From positions 1-25,836 of IMG/VR virus record IMGVR_UViG_3300031539_000278: DNA of 25,836 nt; one strand, written 5' to 3'. The translations under genes were made by a program, and so were the position numbers. Numbering within the stretch: the first letter of the stretch is position 1; the number at the start of each line of letters is the position of its first letter. Below, piece after piece: positions 1 through 6,587 of the stretch. The notes beneath the pieces were generated by a model that saw nothing but the letters and a program-made list of their open reading frames with translations, ran no database searches and was not told where the DNA came from. Source of the stretch: a virus.

Positions 1-186
1 TTTTCCCTCGCCCGTGGACGCTCCTACGTAACTCAGGGGCCTCGGCATTTTATCGAGGTGTGTGCGGAGCTTTATGGGTCCGTTGAAAACGACGTCCAAG
101 ATTTCTTCATCTCGTCCAACAAACTCACGGGGGATGAGCTGGTAGAAATCCCCGCTGGTAGAGAGCTGGTTTATTACAGTGTCTGA
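1..186 (+). CDS. C-terminal end of a tail protein (Mu gp43-like / DNA circularisation type), partial
   Basis: An open frame runs in from the left edge and stops at TGA 184-186, giving the last 61 residues of a larger protein. The visible tail contains the segments YVTQGPRHFIEV, LYGSVENDVQDF and GDELVEIPAGRELVYY. The pattern 'small structure unit, asparagine, Leu-x-Gly-Asp-Glu-Leu, Ile-Pro-x-Gly-Arg' resembles the LysM/tail-protein-X-like end of Mu gp43-type (DNA circularisation N) proteins, which normally lie immediately before the gp44/D-like hub gene, as here. The family call therefore rests partly on position. The stop overlaps the GTG of the next gene by 8 bp, showing that it belongs to the same operon. 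The N-terminus lies outside the window. Confidence 0.55.
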   Translation, partial: FSLARGRSYVTQGPRHFIEVCAELYGSVENDVQDFFISSNKLTGDELVEIPAGRELVYYSV

Positions 187-1222
187 GTCTATTTCCATAT
201 CGGTCGATGGGAAGCGTTTTGACACGTGGTCCACGGCTCAAATCGCCAGGGCGATCGATAGTATCGACACGGTCCAGGTTTCTCGACCGTTCGACCCTAC
301 GGACCCCTCGCAGCGGGAAACCTTCAAGCCGCTCGGGTACCAGAGCACGGTCGTATCGGTTGGTGGGGAGACCATCGTGACAGGGACCACGGTCCCCGTC
401 GTACCCGAGTTGACCGACTCGTCCAACATGGTAGCCCTTGGGATCTATTCGACCCCTGGCGTCCTTTCGGAATGCCCGCCGGACCAAGCCAGCTACCCCT
501 TGGAGATGAAGGGGCTGACGTTGCACGAGATAGCAAAGCGCTTGTGTGATCCGTTTGGGATCCGTGTCAAAGCGGTCGGGGTTGCCCCAGGGAAGCCCTT
601 TGAAAAGGCGAAAATAGGGACGGGCGAAATCCTCCCTTCGTTGGCTGAATTAGCCAAGGCCAAAGGCCAGCTGATTACCAGCTCCAAAAACGGGGACCTC
701 GTTTTTCAGGCGGCGAAGACCGACGGATCGACGGTTGCCCGCTTGTCCTGGGGACTACCCCCGATGATGGGGATCCGTCCATCAATCAAGCCCCGTGAGT
801 ATTTTTCGAAGGTGACAGGCGTCAAACCAATCCGCCCGAAGTCGAAAAAGACAGAAATTTTTACGGTTCATACCCCCCACATTGGGAACGTGTTTCGACC
901 TTTTATCTACGACGTCAAGGACAACTTGGAGCTTGACATTCAGACAAATGTGCAATCGAAGGTTTCCAGGATGATCGGGAACGTCGTCTCCTACGACATC
1001 GAGGTTGCCACGTGGCGCGACAAGAACGGGAGACTGTGGGAGCCCAACACCTTTGTGGAGGTATACGCCCCCGGGGTGATGATCTATCGGAAATTTATTT
1101 TTCTGATTCGGTCCGTAGTTCTGACTCAAAATAAAGACAGCGAAAAGGCAGCTCTTCAAGTGGTTCTCCCCGGCTCATTTACGGCCAGCGAGAAGATCGG
1201 AAAATACCCATGGGACGAATAG
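179..1222 (+). CDS. Baseplate hub protein, Mu gp44 / P2 gpD (late control D) type
   Basis: This gene encodes 347 residues from a GTG start overlapping the upstream stop. The family forms the trimeric hub on which the tail spike sits and through which the tape measure and DNA pass. What supports the call is the early beta-rich region with the ISISVDGKRFDTW start, the segment LTLHEIAKRLCDPFGI typical of the D-like domain (about residues 113-128), a further domain with KPREYFSKVTGVKP near residue 205, and a C-terminal beta domain with GRLWEPNTFVEVYAPG. Length and position (after a gp43-like and before a gp45/V-like gene) match Mu gp44. The last 13 bp overlap the next gene. No unusual residues are evident. 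The assignment is by family pattern and order, since hub proteins are divergent in sequence. Confidence 0.85.
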   Translation: MSESISISVDGKRFDTWSTAQIARAIDSIDTVQVSRPFDPTDPSQRETFKPLGYQSTVVSVGGETIVTGTTVPVVPELTDSSNMVALGIYSTPGVLSECPPDQASYPLEMKGLTLHEIAKRLCDPFGIRVKAVGVAPGKPFEKAKIGTGEILPSLAELAKAKGQLITSSKNGDLVFQAAKTDGSTVARLSWGLPPMMGIRPSIKPREYFSKVTGVKPIRPKSKKTEIFTVHTPHIGNVFRPFIYDVKDNLELDIQTNVQSKVSRMIGNVVSYDIEVATWRDKNGRLWEPNTFVEVYAPGVMIYRKFIFLIRSVVLTQNKDSEKAALQVVLPGSFTASEKIGKYPWDE

Positions 1223-1596
1223 TGCGCGTTGTAAAAACGGCGGTAGTCGACGGGGTCCGAATCATTACGGTTGATCCGGGCAACGAGTCTTTCGACGATG
1301 CCGAATTGTACCTACCCCCGGGCGAAGACTCAATGCCGCAGGTGGGCGATCTGGTAGTGGTGGTCAGTGCGGTGTTGAACGGGGGCCCAATCGTAGTGGG
1401 GACATTGGACGAGAGCACGCCGGACGGGGTAGAGGGGAAAAAGCGCATTTATTCCCGTGGTTCTTCGGGGACCCCCAAAGCTTGGGTGACTCTGAATGTT
1501 GACGGGTCTATCGAGATTTCAAACGGGTCCGGAACTTTCACGATGGCGACCAGTGGGAAAGTCACTATCAACGGGAATCTTGAGGTTCTGCCGTGA
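1210..1596 (+). CDS. Baseplate spike / assembly protein, Mu gp45 / P2 gpV type
   Basis: This 128-residue protein should form the trimeric membrane-piercing spike below the hub. The N-terminal half (about residues 1-75) has the OB-fold-like pattern of these spikes, with MPQVGDLVVVVSAVLNGGPIVVGTL. The C-terminal half has short repetitive beta strands ending GSIEISNGSGTFTMATSGKVTINGNLEV, consistent with the beta-helix needle of gp45-like proteins; shown in pieces, the key strands are SIEISNG, TFTMATSG and KVTINGN. ATG 1210 lies 13 bp inside the upstream gene. The neighbours (hub before, PAAR-like tip, gp46, gp47 and gp48 after) are the standard Mu-like baseplate order. The needle ends without an obvious HxH metal site, and the following PAAR-like protein may supply the tip. 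Confidence 0.85.
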   Translation: MGRIVRVVKTAVVDGVRIITVDPGNESFDDAELYLPPGEDSMPQVGDLVVVVSAVLNGGPIVVGTLDESTPDGVEGKKRIYSRGSSGTPKAWVTLNVDGSIEISNGSGTFTMATSGKVTINGNLEVLP

Positions 1597-1982
1597 GTTT
1601 GAAACCCATCATGAACACCGCCGGTCGCCTCGGCCATTCAGTGGGGAGCACGATCACTGGCGGGATATTTGTCCCCGTCTCCGCTCCCTCCGCGACAGTG
1701 CTTGCCGGGGGCTCTCAAGTCTACCGAGGGCCGCTTGCGTTTAACTTTACAGGAGGTTCGGGGCCTGGGTTCGTACCCGGTTCTGTCCTGTCGATACCGG
1801 GGAACACAATACCTCCGACTGCAACCTCGGTCTTAGTCGATGGCCTCTCCCCGATGCGAGCGGGAGATAAATTAGATTCGATGTTTTGCACGGGTACTTT
1901 GGCCTCCGGTGGCGGGATAGGGACGATTGAGGGCCCGGTGGGAGTCGTGGACGCAGGTCAATCGAAAGTGAGCGCTCAATGA
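1593..1982 (+). CDS. PAAR-like spike-tip protein
   Basis: This 129-residue protein starts at GTG 1593, which overlaps the preceding stop. It is rich in glycine, serine, threonine and valine. It holds a PAAR-like pattern: an early PIMNTAGRLGHSVGSTITGG segment, then VLVDGLSPMRAGDKLDS (about residues 81-97), the 'xGxPxxRxGDxx' signature of PAAR-type tips, then a glycine-rich GTLASGGGIGTIEGP stretch and a V-x-AGQSKVS end. PAAR proteins form a small cone that sharpens the phage or type VI secretion spike. Position directly after the gp45/V-like spike supports that role. One Cys is visible (MFCTG), but the metal-binding residues of classical PAAR proteins are not obvious, so this is a PAAR-like call and not a canonical PAAR. 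Confidence 0.65.
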   Translation: MSLKPIMNTAGRLGHSVGSTITGGIFVPVSAPSATVLAGGSQVYRGPLAFNFTGGSGPGFVPGSVLSIPGNTIPPTATSVLVDGLSPMRAGDKLDSMFCTGTLASGGGIGTIEGPVGVVDAGQSKVSAQ

Positions 1983-2365
1983 GTGATGTACTTATGACAT
2001 TGGACGAAAACGGGGGGAACATCGTTATCGACGGTCGCAAGAGTGCGGGGGGCCCTTACTCGGGAGAGGTCCGGTTGACGGACGGTCCCGAGACGGATTT
2101 CCTACACGCTCTCTTTGGGGGCCAGCAAGACCCAGAATGGTGGGGCAACCTAATTGGTGACGTGAGTTACAAAAGCAGGACACAAGACCTTGTGCGGACC
2201 CTTCCTCTGACCTCTGGCAATCTCATCCGAGTGCAAGCGGCAGCTGGGAAGGACTTGGAGGATGCAGGGTATGCCGATTTCGGAGACGTCGAAATAACGA
2301 TCCCCCAGCCCAACCGGATCAACATTCAGATCGGGGACGTAAGAATAGAAAGGGATTGGGTATGA
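1979..2365 (+). CDS. Baseplate protein, Mu gp46-like
   Basis: This is a 128-residue protein starting in an ATGA overlap with the previous gene. Visible family features are an early MTLDENGGNIVIDG segment, TDGPETDFLHALFGGQQDPEWWGN with the characteristic paired tryptophans (about residues 37-60), and a later KSRTQDLVRTLPLT helix and VEITIPQPNRINIQI strand. Mu gp46-type proteins are small baseplate wedge components that lie between the spike and the gp47/J-like protein, as here. Its stop codon overlaps the ATG of the gp47-like gene (ATGA at 2362-2365). There is no sign of truncation. Confidence 0.8.
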   Translation: MSDVLMTLDENGGNIVIDGRKSAGGPYSGEVRLTDGPETDFLHALFGGQQDPEWWGNLIGDVSYKSRTQDLVRTLPLTSGNLIRVQAAAGKDLEDAGYADFGDVEITIPQPNRINIQIGDVRIERDWV

Positions 2366-3543
2366 GCGCAACGATCCCAACGACCGCAGCTATTGAATCC
2401 GGGATAGTCGGCGAGTTTGAATCCAAGTTTGGCATCACCGTCCCGATTTCGAATAAATCCTTTTTGCGCGTCCTGTCCCGAGTGTTGGCGGGTCTGATAA
2501 CGACCCTCTACAAATACGGCGGCGCCCTCGTCCTGAACATGTTTGTCAAGTACGCCTCGTACGAGGAGACGACGATCAACGGGAAAAAGATAGTGCCGCT
2601 GATAGAGTGGGGACGTGCGTATGGCGAGCCAGACCCAACGGCGGCCACGCGCGCCTCCTACTATGTACTGGTGACAGTCACGACGCAGACCGGGACTCTG
2701 GCGAACAACACTCAACTTCGGAATACCTCCTCGGGCGTCATTTACCTGACGGTTGGTGCCGTGGCCCTTGACGCCGCGACGAAGTCCGTACTCGTCCGAG
2801 CGAACGGGGATCCGGACGGGAACAGCGGCAAGGGCATCCAGGGGAATTTGACGGTAGGAGACGAACTTGAGTTTGTAAGCCCCACTGAAAACGTTTCGCG
2901 AATTGCGACGGTCACCTCGGAGGTAGACCACGCGGTAGACGGGGAAACCGAGGCGGAGTACAGGGCCCGGGTCTACAACCGGTCGCGCAAGCGCAAGCAG
3001 GGCGGGGCCGCGGTAGACTACGAGTTTTGGGCGAAAACAGTTGACGGGATTACGTCCGTGTACCCGTACAAGGGGGACCCGGGGATCGTCCAGGTTTATG
3101 TGGCCGCGGCGGCCGAGACAAACGGCATACCTACAGCCTCCCAGTTGACGGCGGTCGAGGTGGCTATCGAACTTGACGACGGGGGGCTTGCCTCGCGTAG
3201 GCCAATCAGTTCTTTTGTCGTGGTCAACCCCATTTACCGCACTGCATTCACGGCCGTTGTTAATGGCTTGACCGTTACGGATGATCAGGCCGACGTAGAA
3301 GACCAGATTGAAACGGCGATTGAAGCGTATTTCGCCAGCCGTGAGCCCTACGTCCATGGGCTTACCCTCGACTCTCGGAAGGACCGGATTACAGCGACAG
3401 CAGTGGCCAGCGCGGCGCAGGATGTCGTGGACGCATACAACGGGATAATTTCTAGCGTGACCGTGGCTGAGGGCGGCGATTCTATAATAGTTCGAGCGCT
3501 CGGGATGGGCGAGAAAGCAAGTGTAAGTGTTTCGTTCACTTAA
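2362..3543 (+). CDS. Baseplate wedge protein, Mu gp47 / P2 gpJ (Baseplate_J) type
   Basis: This gene encodes 393 residues. I chose ATG 2362 over an in-frame TTG at 2356 because it forms an ATGA overlap with the upstream stop and has an AAAGGGA ribosome site just before it. Baseplate J-like features are visible: the KMFVKYA-type helical start, an SSGVIYLTVGAVALDAATKSVLVRA strand region (beta domain), TSEVDHAVDGETEAEYRAR (the hallmark 'G.D.E.DE.YR.R' helix, about residues 190-208), RKQGGAAVDYEFWA, and GDPGIVQVYV. In the family this protein forms the wedge arms that trigger sheath contraction. The gene overlaps the next by 17 bp. Length is close to the usual 350-400 residues. Confidence 0.9.
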   Translation: MSATIPTTAAIESGIVGEFESKFGITVPISNKSFLRVLSRVLAGLITTLYKYGGALVLNMFVKYASYEETTINGKKIVPLIEWGRAYGEPDPTAATRASYYVLVTVTTQTGTLANNTQLRNTSSGVIYLTVGAVALDAATKSVLVRANGDPDGNSGKGIQGNLTVGDELEFVSPTENVSRIATVTSEVDHAVDGETEAEYRARVYNRSRKRKQGGAAVDYEFWAKTVDGITSVYPYKGDPGIVQVYVAAAAETNGIPTASQLTAVEVAIELDDGGLASRRPISSFVVVNPIYRTAFTAVVNGLTVTDDQADVEDQIETAIEAYFASREPYVHGLTLDSRKDRITATAVASAAQDVVDAYNGIISSVTVAEGGDSIIVRALGMGEKASVSVSFT

Positions 3544-4375
3544 AGCGCTCCTACCTAGGACCCCGTTGTGGGACATCACGAACGCGAAGCCGTTGCGTTA
3601 TCTGTTCGAGGCGATCGGTACGAGCTTTGACCCAGTGCGGACCTATTTCGACCTGCTTTGGCTCGATGCTTTCCCCACTTACACCCGGCAGATGAACGCC
3701 TGGGACGCGGTCCAGGGCGTGAAACGCACGGGGTTCACCGACGCGGAGAAAATAACGAGGATGGCCGGGTGGCTGCAGATGCAGGGCGGCCAGTCTCCTC
3801 GCTACATCCAAGACGTTCTGCAGGCGTCTGGTTACCCTGTCTATGTCCACGATTGGTGGTCGGACACTGTCCCGACGGCGCGGAACCCGCGTACGACACT
3901 AGTCGGTATTCAGCTCGGTTGCGACGATTTAGAGATGGAGTGCGGAGAGCCCTTGGCGGAGTGTGGGGCGTTCAAGAGCGCTACCGGGTACGCTCTTGTC
4001 AACAAGCTTTATATCGCGCGCCCCGCTTACGTGACCGGGTGCGACGAAACCCTGATGGAATGTGGGGAGGCGACCGCGGAATGCGGGAACTACGACGGCC
4101 TAGAGTTTTATCGAATCGAGTACGAGGTACCCGAGGACCCTGACCTCTGGCCATACTTTATGTACGTTGGCGGCGCGACGTTCGGCGACCAAGTCTTTAT
4201 CCCACTTGAGAAAAAAGAAGATTTCGAAGATCTACTTTTGAGTATTTGTCCCGAGCACTTATGGCTCGGGCTTTTGGTGACTTATGTTTCGGGATACATC
4301 TACGAGGATGCGTCTCTTGAATACCTGTACGAGGACGCACTCGGAACGGGTACCCGACTCTACGAGGTTCAATAA
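3527..4375 (+). CDS. Baseplate/tail protein, Mu gp48-like (DUF2313 type) with Cys-rich heptad repeats
   Basis: This gene encodes 282 residues from GTG 3527. The N-terminal part (about residues 1-110) fits the gp48/YmfQ (DUF2313) family: a PLRYLFEAIGTSFDPVRTYF helix, RTGFTDAEKITRMAGWL and a helix preceding SGYPVYVHDWW. Proteins of this family cap the wedge assembly and link it to the fibres. The middle is unusual: two 17-residue copies, about residues 131-147 and 171-187, each with three cysteines in C-x6-C-x6-C spacing and an M-E-C-G-E core. The C-terminus repeats a YEDA motif (YIYEDASLEYLYEDALG) and ends LYEVQ. The following gene starts inside the stop codon (TAATG). The family call comes from the N-terminal pattern and gene order. 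Confidence 0.75.
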   Translation: MFRSLKALLPRTPLWDITNAKPLRYLFEAIGTSFDPVRTYFDLLWLDAFPTYTRQMNAWDAVQGVKRTGFTDAEKITRMAGWLQMQGGQSPRYIQDVLQASGYPVYVHDWWSDTVPTARNPRTTLVGIQLGCDDLEMECGEPLAECGAFKSATGYALVNKLYIARPAYVTGCDETLMECGEATAECGNYDGLEFYRIEYEVPEDPDLWPYFMYVGGATFGDQVFIPLEKKEDFEDLLLSICPEHLWLGLLVTYVSGYIYEDASLEYLYEDALGTGTRLYEVQ

Positions 4376-5106
4376 TGGCTACAGACAAAGCGCATAGCGA
4401 GGTAGTGGTAGGGTCCAGACACGCCCCACACAATTTATCCTACCCAAACGCGGCCTCCAGGGAGGCGGGGATAAACGAGGGCAGTTTGATCACGTTGACC
4501 GCTGCGAATCTCTGGCAATACGCCAAGCAGGACGATGACAATTCGACCTGGATGCTCACCTCTTATTCCCCTATAGTTTGGAAGGCCATGGGCAGCGGGG
4601 ACCGCTTTGATTACTACACAGTGGGAATGGGGGTGGATGGCGCTTCGGCCCCCGATGCCGAAGAGCTGTTTATCCAGGGAGATGCCACGGTTCAAGGGCG
4701 GCGCTTTGACGTGGGAGAATCGATAGTAATTGAGGTCCCGTTCCCCCTGGACCTGAAGGTTTCGTCCGGCATACATTTCCAGGTTTGGGGGCTGGTGTCC
4801 GCATCAACTCCCCCGGCCGGGCTGGAAGCAATATCGTTCGCAATGGCTGGATACGCGCGGGGCATGGGGGACTCATTGTTGGGGTCCTACGGGAGTGAGG
4901 TAACCTCGGATATTATTGACCTAGTGGTTGAAGGGGTAGCCACTCAATATGATTTATATCGGACTCCTTGGAGTGCTGCGGCCACTATCCCAGGGCTAGC
5001 CAAGGGCACTCTGGGTCACTTAGAGATCGAAAGAAAAACGATAACCAACGACTACGCGGAGTCAATCGCAGTGACCCATGTAGCGCTAAAGTATGAGGTG
5101 GAATGA
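4375..5106 (+). CDS. Tail fibre adaptor-type protein with shared N-terminal module
   Basis: This 243-residue protein starts at ATG 4375 in a TAATG overlap, with GAGG seven bases upstream. Residues about 14-66 (RHAPHNLSYPNAASREAG ... SLITLTAANLWQYAKQDDDNSTW) closely match the start of the 1416-residue fibre encoded at 6588. A copied attachment module is therefore visible at the protein level. The remaining 175 residues are predicted beta-rich, with alternating hydrophobic strands such as SIVIEVPFPLDL and SGIHFQVWGLVS, and no cysteine. I do not recognise a catalytic motif. By position between the wedge gene and fibre genes, it is probably a structural adaptor or short fibre. The stop overlaps the next ATG (ATGA). 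Confidence 0.6.
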   Translation: MATDKAHSEVVVGSRHAPHNLSYPNAASREAGINEGSLITLTAANLWQYAKQDDDNSTWMLTSYSPIVWKAMGSGDRFDYYTVGMGVDGASAPDAEELFIQGDATVQGRRFDVGESIVIEVPFPLDLKVSSGIHFQVWGLVSASTPPAGLEAISFAMAGYARGMGDSLLGSYGSEVTSDIIDLVVEGVATQYDLYRTPWSAAATIPGLAKGTLGHLEIERKTITNDYAESIAVTHVALKYEVE

Positions 5107-6173
5107 TGGCACAGCGAGTGATCGACTCTTGTGATTTTTACGGTGATAGCGTGGGCATGAGGCAGGAGGGGTGGAGTATTTCCGTGGTAAAAGAGGCAGA
5201 TATTACAGCGGGGGCGGGGTATGGTAGGTTTCCCGGTCATGGAGGGATCGCCCTGGGCGACCTGTCCGATGGTGATTTATGGGCATCCCGTAATTTTCAG
5301 ACGTCCGGGTCTGTCGTTCATATATCGTATTCCGAGAAGATAGCTTCCTTTGGGGACACTACCCAGAACTTTTTTGAATTTTACAATAACAGTACAGACC
5401 TAGTTCTGCGGATCAAATGCGGAACGGACGGTGCCTTGTACGTATACAACAGTGCTGGGGCCTTAGTGCACACTACTTCCGCGGATGTCATAAAGATCGA
5501 ACAGTGGCAACATATAAAGCTGTCTGTACGGTCTCACGCGAGCGCAGGTACCGCCGACCTGATAATTGACAATGTGACAATTTTCAACCTAACGGGACTC
5601 GATACATCTGTTTCGTCGATAGATATTACCAAGTTTAGAATATATGGCTTTGAGGGGTACAGCGCATGCCAACTGGGGAATTGGTTTGACGATTTCCTTG
5701 TCTGTGATGACGCTGGGTCGGCTCCCTTCAACGCTCAACTGGCGACTGATTTTGTGATTGATACGCTACTTCCGACTTCAGACATAACCGAGGACTTTAC
5801 CTCGGTTGGAGCTACATCCGGGTACGAGTGTCTTGATGACCCGCTAACGGCAAACGATGATGCGAATACGACATACGTTCATAGCCAAACGCCTGCTGAC
5901 ATCAGTCTCCACGGGTTCGAGAATTTGACAGTAACCCCCGCCACTATCTATGGGGTGGCCATGGCGACTGTTTGGCAGTTGGTTGGGGCAGGGGCCAGGA
6001 CGGCAGCCCACATTTGGAAGCCAGCCGGTACTACCTACACAGACACGGCGGTGACGCCCCTGACGTCGTATTCTACTCAGTATGATCTGAGACCCTTGAA
6101 TCCCGAGGGCGGCGCCGCCTGGGAAAAAGCGGACGTAGACGCTCTAACCGCCGGCATTACCGTGGTGGCCTAG
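5103..6173 (+). CDS. Lectin-like (LamG / concanavalin-type jelly-roll) tail protein
   Basis: This is a 356-residue structural protein. Residues about 1-205 have the layout of a LamG/concanavalin-A-like jelly roll: an initial CDFYGDSVGM segment, VVHISYSEKIASFGD, FFEFYNNSTDLVLRIK, GALYVYNSAGALVHTTS, EQWQHIKLSVRSH, ADLIIDNVTIFNLTG and a closing NWFDDFLVCDDAG, the typical last strand. Residues about 206-356 form a second domain with VIDTLLPTSD, an NDDANTTYVHS segment and PLTSYSTQYDLRP, a combination seen in phage tail proteins that follow a jelly roll. The domain likely binds sugars or stabilises the fibre assembly, but no ligand is visible in the sequence. It overlaps both neighbours (ATGA before, 1 bp after), so it is translated with the fibre genes. 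Confidence 0.65.
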   Translation: MMAQRVIDSCDFYGDSVGMRQEGWSISVVKEADITAGAGYGRFPGHGGIALGDLSDGDLWASRNFQTSGSVVHISYSEKIASFGDTTQNFFEFYNNSTDLVLRIKCGTDGALYVYNSAGALVHTTSADVIKIEQWQHIKLSVRSHASAGTADLIIDNVTIFNLTGLDTSVSSIDITKFRIYGFEGYSACQLGNWFDDFLVCDDAGSAPFNAQLATDFVIDTLLPTSDITEDFTSVGATSGYECLDDPLTANDDANTTYVHSQTPADISLHGFENLTVTPATIYGVAMATVWQLVGAGARTAAHIWKPAGTTYTDTAVTPLTSYSTQYDLRPLNPEGGAAWEKADVDALTAGITVVA

Positions 6174-6583
6174 TGGCACTCCCGGATCTATATGCCACTC
6201 GTGAGGCGGTGGTTGTTGTCTCGGACGCTGACCCCGTGGTCCACGCCACCCGCGAGGCAGTGATCGTCGTCTCGGACGCTGACCCCGTGGTCCACGCCAC
6301 CCGCCAGGCCGTCCTGGTGATCCGGTCCCTAGCGCTTGACGATGCGGTACTTCACGCCACTCGCGAGGCGGTGATCGTCGTCTCGGACGCTGACCCCGTG
6401 GTCCACGCCACCCGCCAGGCCGTCCTGGTGATCCGGTCAATAGAGGTAAGGCTCAAAAAGGCCTACGCCAAGCGAAGTGGCCGTAACTGGTTCAAAAACA
6501 AACTCGCGGAAAATGTAATTGACGACAATACCCTAGATCTCGTGGTGGATGATCTCACGGGAGAATACGTCGTGGAGGGATAA
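6173..6583 (+). CDS. Small tandem-repeat tail protein
   Basis: This 136-residue protein starts at GTG 6173, sharing one base with the previous stop. Residues 1-90 are made of five near-copies of a 17-20 residue unit of the form x-ATR-E/Q-AV-x-V followed by SDADPVV or a variant. Three units carry SDADPVV and two carry LVIRS. The repeat is also conserved at the DNA level (see the separate repeat entry). The last 45 residues are different, charged and helical (KKAYAKRSGRNWFKNKL), ending DLTGEYVVEG. Similar 'xQAVVxVL' repeat proteins occur beside lectin-like tail proteins in other phages, so a structural connector is a reasonable inference, but no function is established. A GGAGG motif near its end serves the next gene. 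Confidence 0.6.
   Translation: MALPDLYATREAVVVVSDADPVVHATREAVIVVSDADPVVHATRQAVLVIRSLALDDAVLHATREAVIVVSDADPVVHATRQAVLVIRSIEVRLKKAYAKRSGRNWFKNKLAENVIDDNTLDLVVDDLTGEYVVEG
6242..6438 (+). repeat. 86-bp direct repeat, 111-bp period, inside the tandem-repeat gene
   Basis: Bases 6242-6327 and 6353-6438 are almost identical; only two differences were seen by eye (C/T at 6251/6362 and A/G at 6259/6370). The period of 111 bp is exactly 37 codons, so the duplication keeps the reading frame. A shorter partial copy (from about 6217, GTCTCGGACGCTGACCCCGT) precedes the first full unit. The near-identity points to a recent in-frame duplication. Confidence 0.9.
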
Positions 6584-6587
6584 AAAA

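Noticed and set aside
2326-3579. 417-codon antisense ORF opposite the gp47/J-like gene
   Set aside because: It is a GC-rich shadow frame with no recognisable motif and no ribosome site; the + strand gene carries clear family features and overlaps its neighbours properly.
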